Source of the DNA: JAJDXW01 sp965223775
Lineage (GTDB): Bacteria > Pseudomonadota > Gammaproteobacteria > HK1
Reading direction: 5' to 3'
Length of the DNA: 64,000 nt
Assembly: GCA_965223775.1 (NCBI GenBank)
Contig: OZ245021.1
Coordinates: forward strand, 2,728,001-2,792,000
The position numbers were made by a program, and so were the translations under genes. Below the pieces are notes generated by a model. It worked only from the letters and a program-made list of their open reading frames with translations, was not told the origin of the DNA and searched no databases. Positions 62,251 through 64,000 of this stretch are shown here, piece after piece; the first letter of the stretch is position 1, and each line of letters begins with the position of its first letter.

Positions 62251-63084
62251 ATGGCGACCGGCCCCTGGACGGATGAAGAGAACGACCTCATCGTCGCGGA
62301 CTACTTCGCGATGCTTGCGGACGATCTCGCCGGACGTCCCTACACCAAGGCCGACCACAACCGGCGCCTTCGGACCCGGCTCGACCGCAGCCGCCCTTCG
62401 ATCGAATTCAAGCACCGAAACATCAGCGCCGTCATGAAAGGGCTCGGCGAGACCTGGCTCACCGGATACCTGCCCGCATTCAATATCCAGATGTCCCTCG
62501 CCGAGGCTGTCGCGCGCTGGCTGCATCGCCACCCCGAGTTCCAGACACCCGCGCCCTGCGTGGACCAGCCCACCGACACTTCGCAGACAGCCCAACTCGC
62601 CATCGAGCTTCCACCGACTCTCAGGAACCACCCCCCACCTGACGAGCTCGATCAAATGCAAGCGATCGCGCGCAAATTCGACGTGGCCGCACGAGCGGAG
62701 CGCAACCGCGCGCTCGGACGCGCCGGAGAAGCGCGCGTGCTCACCCATGAACGGGCCATCCTTGCCGGTGCCGGCCGTGCCGACCTGGCGAGGCGCGTGC
62801 GATGGGTGTCGGACGAAGACGGCGACGGCGCGGGATACGACATCGAGAGTTACTCCCCTGAGGGCCATATCCGACTCATTGAGGTGAAGACCACCAACGG
62901 GTGGGAGCGAACGCCTTTCCACATTACGCGGAACGAGCTTGCCGTCGCGGACAACCGGCCGACTGAATGGTGCCTCCTACGTCTCTGGAATTTCGCCCGA
63001 GAACCTAGAGCCTTCGAACTGCGCCCGCCGCTCGACGCACACGTGAGCCTCATTGCGACCAGCTTCGAGGCCCGATTCCACTGA
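62251..63084 (+). CDS. DUF3883 (NO VEIN C-terminal-like) nuclease-fold protein
   Basis: A 277-residue protein. The N-terminal part (GPWTDEENDLIVADYFAMLA, HRNISAVMKGLGETWLTGYL) is the helical domain often found before HNH or DUF3883 modules. The C-terminal DUF3883 module has GYDIESYSPEGHIRLIEVKT with Asp and Glu-x-Lys residues of a PD-(D/E)xK fold, and later NRPTEWCLLRLWNF. Such proteins occur with restriction or defence systems. ATG 62251 gives the family N-terminus; ATG 62179 is also in frame. It lies 14 bp before the next frame on the same strand. Confidence 0.8.
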   Translation: MATGPWTDEENDLIVADYFAMLADDLAGRPYTKADHNRRLRTRLDRSRPSIEFKHRNISAVMKGLGETWLTGYLPAFNIQMSLAEAVARWLHRHPEFQTPAPCVDQPTDTSQTAQLAIELPPTLRNHPPPDELDQMQAIARKFDVAARAERNRALGRAGEARVLTHERAILAGAGRADLARRVRWVSDEDGDGAGYDIESYSPEGHIRLIEVKTTNGWERTPFHITRNELAVADNRPTEWCLLRLWNFAREPRAFELRPPLDAHVSLIATSFEARFH

Positions 63085-63098
63085 ACCTCTTTCCTTCC

Positions 63099-63776
63099 GT
63101 GCCTCCGCGATCCCTTCGCTTCCCACACCTGCTGATGACACGCCTGCTTCCAGCCATCGCCCGGATACCGGCTCTTCTTCTCCCGCCCACGCCGACTGCC
63201 GCAGACACACGGTTCGCTCTCCTGTCCCAGTCCAGCATCATCGCCATCGTGCGCCACGCCCACGCGATACCGATCGCCGCCACCGTACCGACGACGGAGT
63301 ACATCGGTGCCGTGAACCGGGCGCCGGTCTCGCTGTCGGAGGGGGCGGAGCTTGCACCGATACCTGTCGAAGAGGGCGTGATCAGCCTCTCGGCGATTCT
63401 CCTGGACGACAACTATTTCGACGCGCTTCGGCACATCCGTCGCGTAATCGACGACATCAGCCTTGTCGACGAAAGGATCCTTATCCCAATCAAGGCGCGC
63501 GCGTTTCTTGACCTTGCCCAACGCAGGGCGAACGGCGAATCCGTCGATGCCCGGCACATACGAAAGCAACGGGCCGATGTGTTCCGCCTCACCCAGTTGC
63601 TGCTGGGCGAGGGTAGCCTCGCACTCGCCGACTCCATGCGGGCCGATTTGGGCGAGTTTCTCGGGCAGGCCCTCGGGGATCCGGGCTTCGATTACGCGGC
63701 GTTGCGGCTTCCGTTTACGCCGGACGATGCGACAGCAATTCTCGGCCGATACTACCGGCTGGACAGTTCCGGCTGA
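63099..63776 (+). CDS. Nucleotidyltransferase-associated protein, atypical N-terminus
   Basis: A 225-residue frame. The C-terminal two-thirds (PVEEGVISLSAILLDDNYFD, then ERILIPIKARAFLDLAQRR and VDARHIRKQRADVFRLTQLL) resembles the C-terminal half of a nucleotidyltransferase family linked to toxin-antitoxin or defence pairs. The N-terminal ~75 residues do not show the expected GSxxD catalytic region, so the gene may be truncated or start in another frame. GTG 63099 is only the frame limit. The next gene begins 5 bp after the stop, so the two probably form a pair. Confidence 0.5.
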   Translation: MPPRSLRFPHLLMTRLLPAIARIPALLLPPTPTAADTRFALLSQSSIIAIVRHAHAIPIAATVPTTEYIGAVNRAPVSLSEGAELAPIPVEEGVISLSAILLDDNYFDALRHIRRVIDDISLVDERILIPIKARAFLDLAQRRANGESVDARHIRKQRADVFRLTQLLLGEGSLALADSMRADLGEFLGQALGDPGFDYAALRLPFTPDDATAILGRYYRLDSSG

Positions 63777-63781
63777 GTGGC

Positions 63782-64000
63782 ATGTCCGAGACACCCGAAA
63801 GCGAAGCACGGCCCTACACGGAGACATCGGCTCTCGCGGAGATCCTCAACTGGTCGCGGCAAAGGCCAGCATGGATGAGAGACGCGCTGCGCCGCCTGAT
63901 GGTGGGCGGCGAACTCTCGACGCAGGATATCGACGAGCTGGAAGCGATTTGTCTCGGGGATGACGGCGAAGGATCGCCGCTGAGCGACGAGCATATCGCG
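63782..64000 (+). CDS. Start of a gene, probable ATPase partner; runs off the window
   Basis: Open from ATG 63782 to the window end (73 codons): SETPESEARPYTETSALAEI, then LNWSRQRPAWMRDALRRLMV and LSTQDIDELEAICLGDD. The helical SRQRPAWMRDALRRL segment recalls the N-terminal region of large AAA/SMC-type ATPases in defence-linked operons. That is recollection from one segment; no Walker motif is inside the window. It is 5 bp downstream of the nucleotidyltransferase-like gene. Confidence 0.55.
   Translation, partial: MSETPESEARPYTETSALAEILNWSRQRPAWMRDALRRLMVGGELSTQDIDELEAICLGDDGEGSPLSDEHIA

Noticed and set aside
63053..63511. Alternative plus-strand frame over the nucleotidyltransferase-like gene
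   Set aside because: His/Arg/Pro-rich shadow without conserved segments; the 63099 frame contains the family-like LLDDNYFD and KARAFLDL segments.

Overview
The window is GC-rich (roughly 65-70 % by eye) and densely coded on both strands. A classical 5-aminolevulinate synthase (hemA), a form II aerobic CO-dehydrogenase-like cluster, a fused indolepyruvate ferredoxin oxidoreductase and many CaiB/BaiF CoA-transferases suggest a heterotrophic alphaproteobacterium. That is inference: no rRNA or tRNA gene was seen. The metabolic genes are mostly intact; accessory debris (decayed toxin-antitoxin, restriction and transposase genes, short inverted-repeat elements) is threaded between them.

Layout. 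1-1.5 kb: the end of a Fic protein, an IS1634-type transposase remnant and a truncated LysR regulator. 1.7-3.5 kb: a repeat-bearing surface protein whose frame runs through nine copies of a 7-bp repeat. 3.7-11.6 kb (minus): coxG-S-L-M-D-E and psd, with a short mobile element between coxM and coxD. 11.7-12.9 kb: enoyl-CoA hydratase, then two short elements side by side. 13.0-16.1 kb: two ferritin-like proteins followed by speD and speE. 16.4-20.7 kb: VOC protein, threonine aldolase, SixA-like phosphatase and a FAD oxidase. 20.9-25.7 kb: hemA and a zinc locus (znuA diverging from zur-znuC-znuB; znuB frameshifted). 25.8-31 kb: acyl-CoA ligase and a proX-proW-proV betaine transporter that looks less GC-rich. 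31-35 kb: MFS transporter, LarA-like racemase, DjlA co-chaperone and a zinc-ribbon protein. 35.7-39.2 kb: periplasmic binding protein, HAMP membrane sensor without an output domain, and an OxlT-like transporter. 39.6-44.3 kb: luciferase-like oxidoreductase and indolepyruvate oxidoreductase. 44.4-45.5 kb: hsdM debris and an AbiEi antitoxin whose toxin is cut short. 45.6-50.6 kb: coiled-coil protein, dipeptidase, asparaginase, CoA-transferase and Fur. 51-58.9 kb: iron ABC transporter without a binding protein, DUF3179 protein, PrpF isomerase and a double CaiB protein. 59-64 kb: Uma2 nuclease-like protein, an antitoxin with a toxin stub, a thermonuclease, a DUF3883 nuclease-like protein, a nucleotidyltransferase-like protein and the start of a probable partner; this end looks like a defence or toxin-antitoxin island.

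Three families of short non-coding inverted-repeat elements are visible. Family A (four copies) is flanked by CTAG or CTGG, family B (one copy) by CTAG, and family C (two copies) by 8-bp duplications. Two insertions fall exactly on TAG stop codons. The most unusual units are the ferritin-like/polyamine operon, the two antitoxins whose toxin genes are cut after about a dozen codons, the 145-bp duplication carrying palindromes upstream of abiEi, and the nuclease/nucleotidyltransferase cluster at the right edge.
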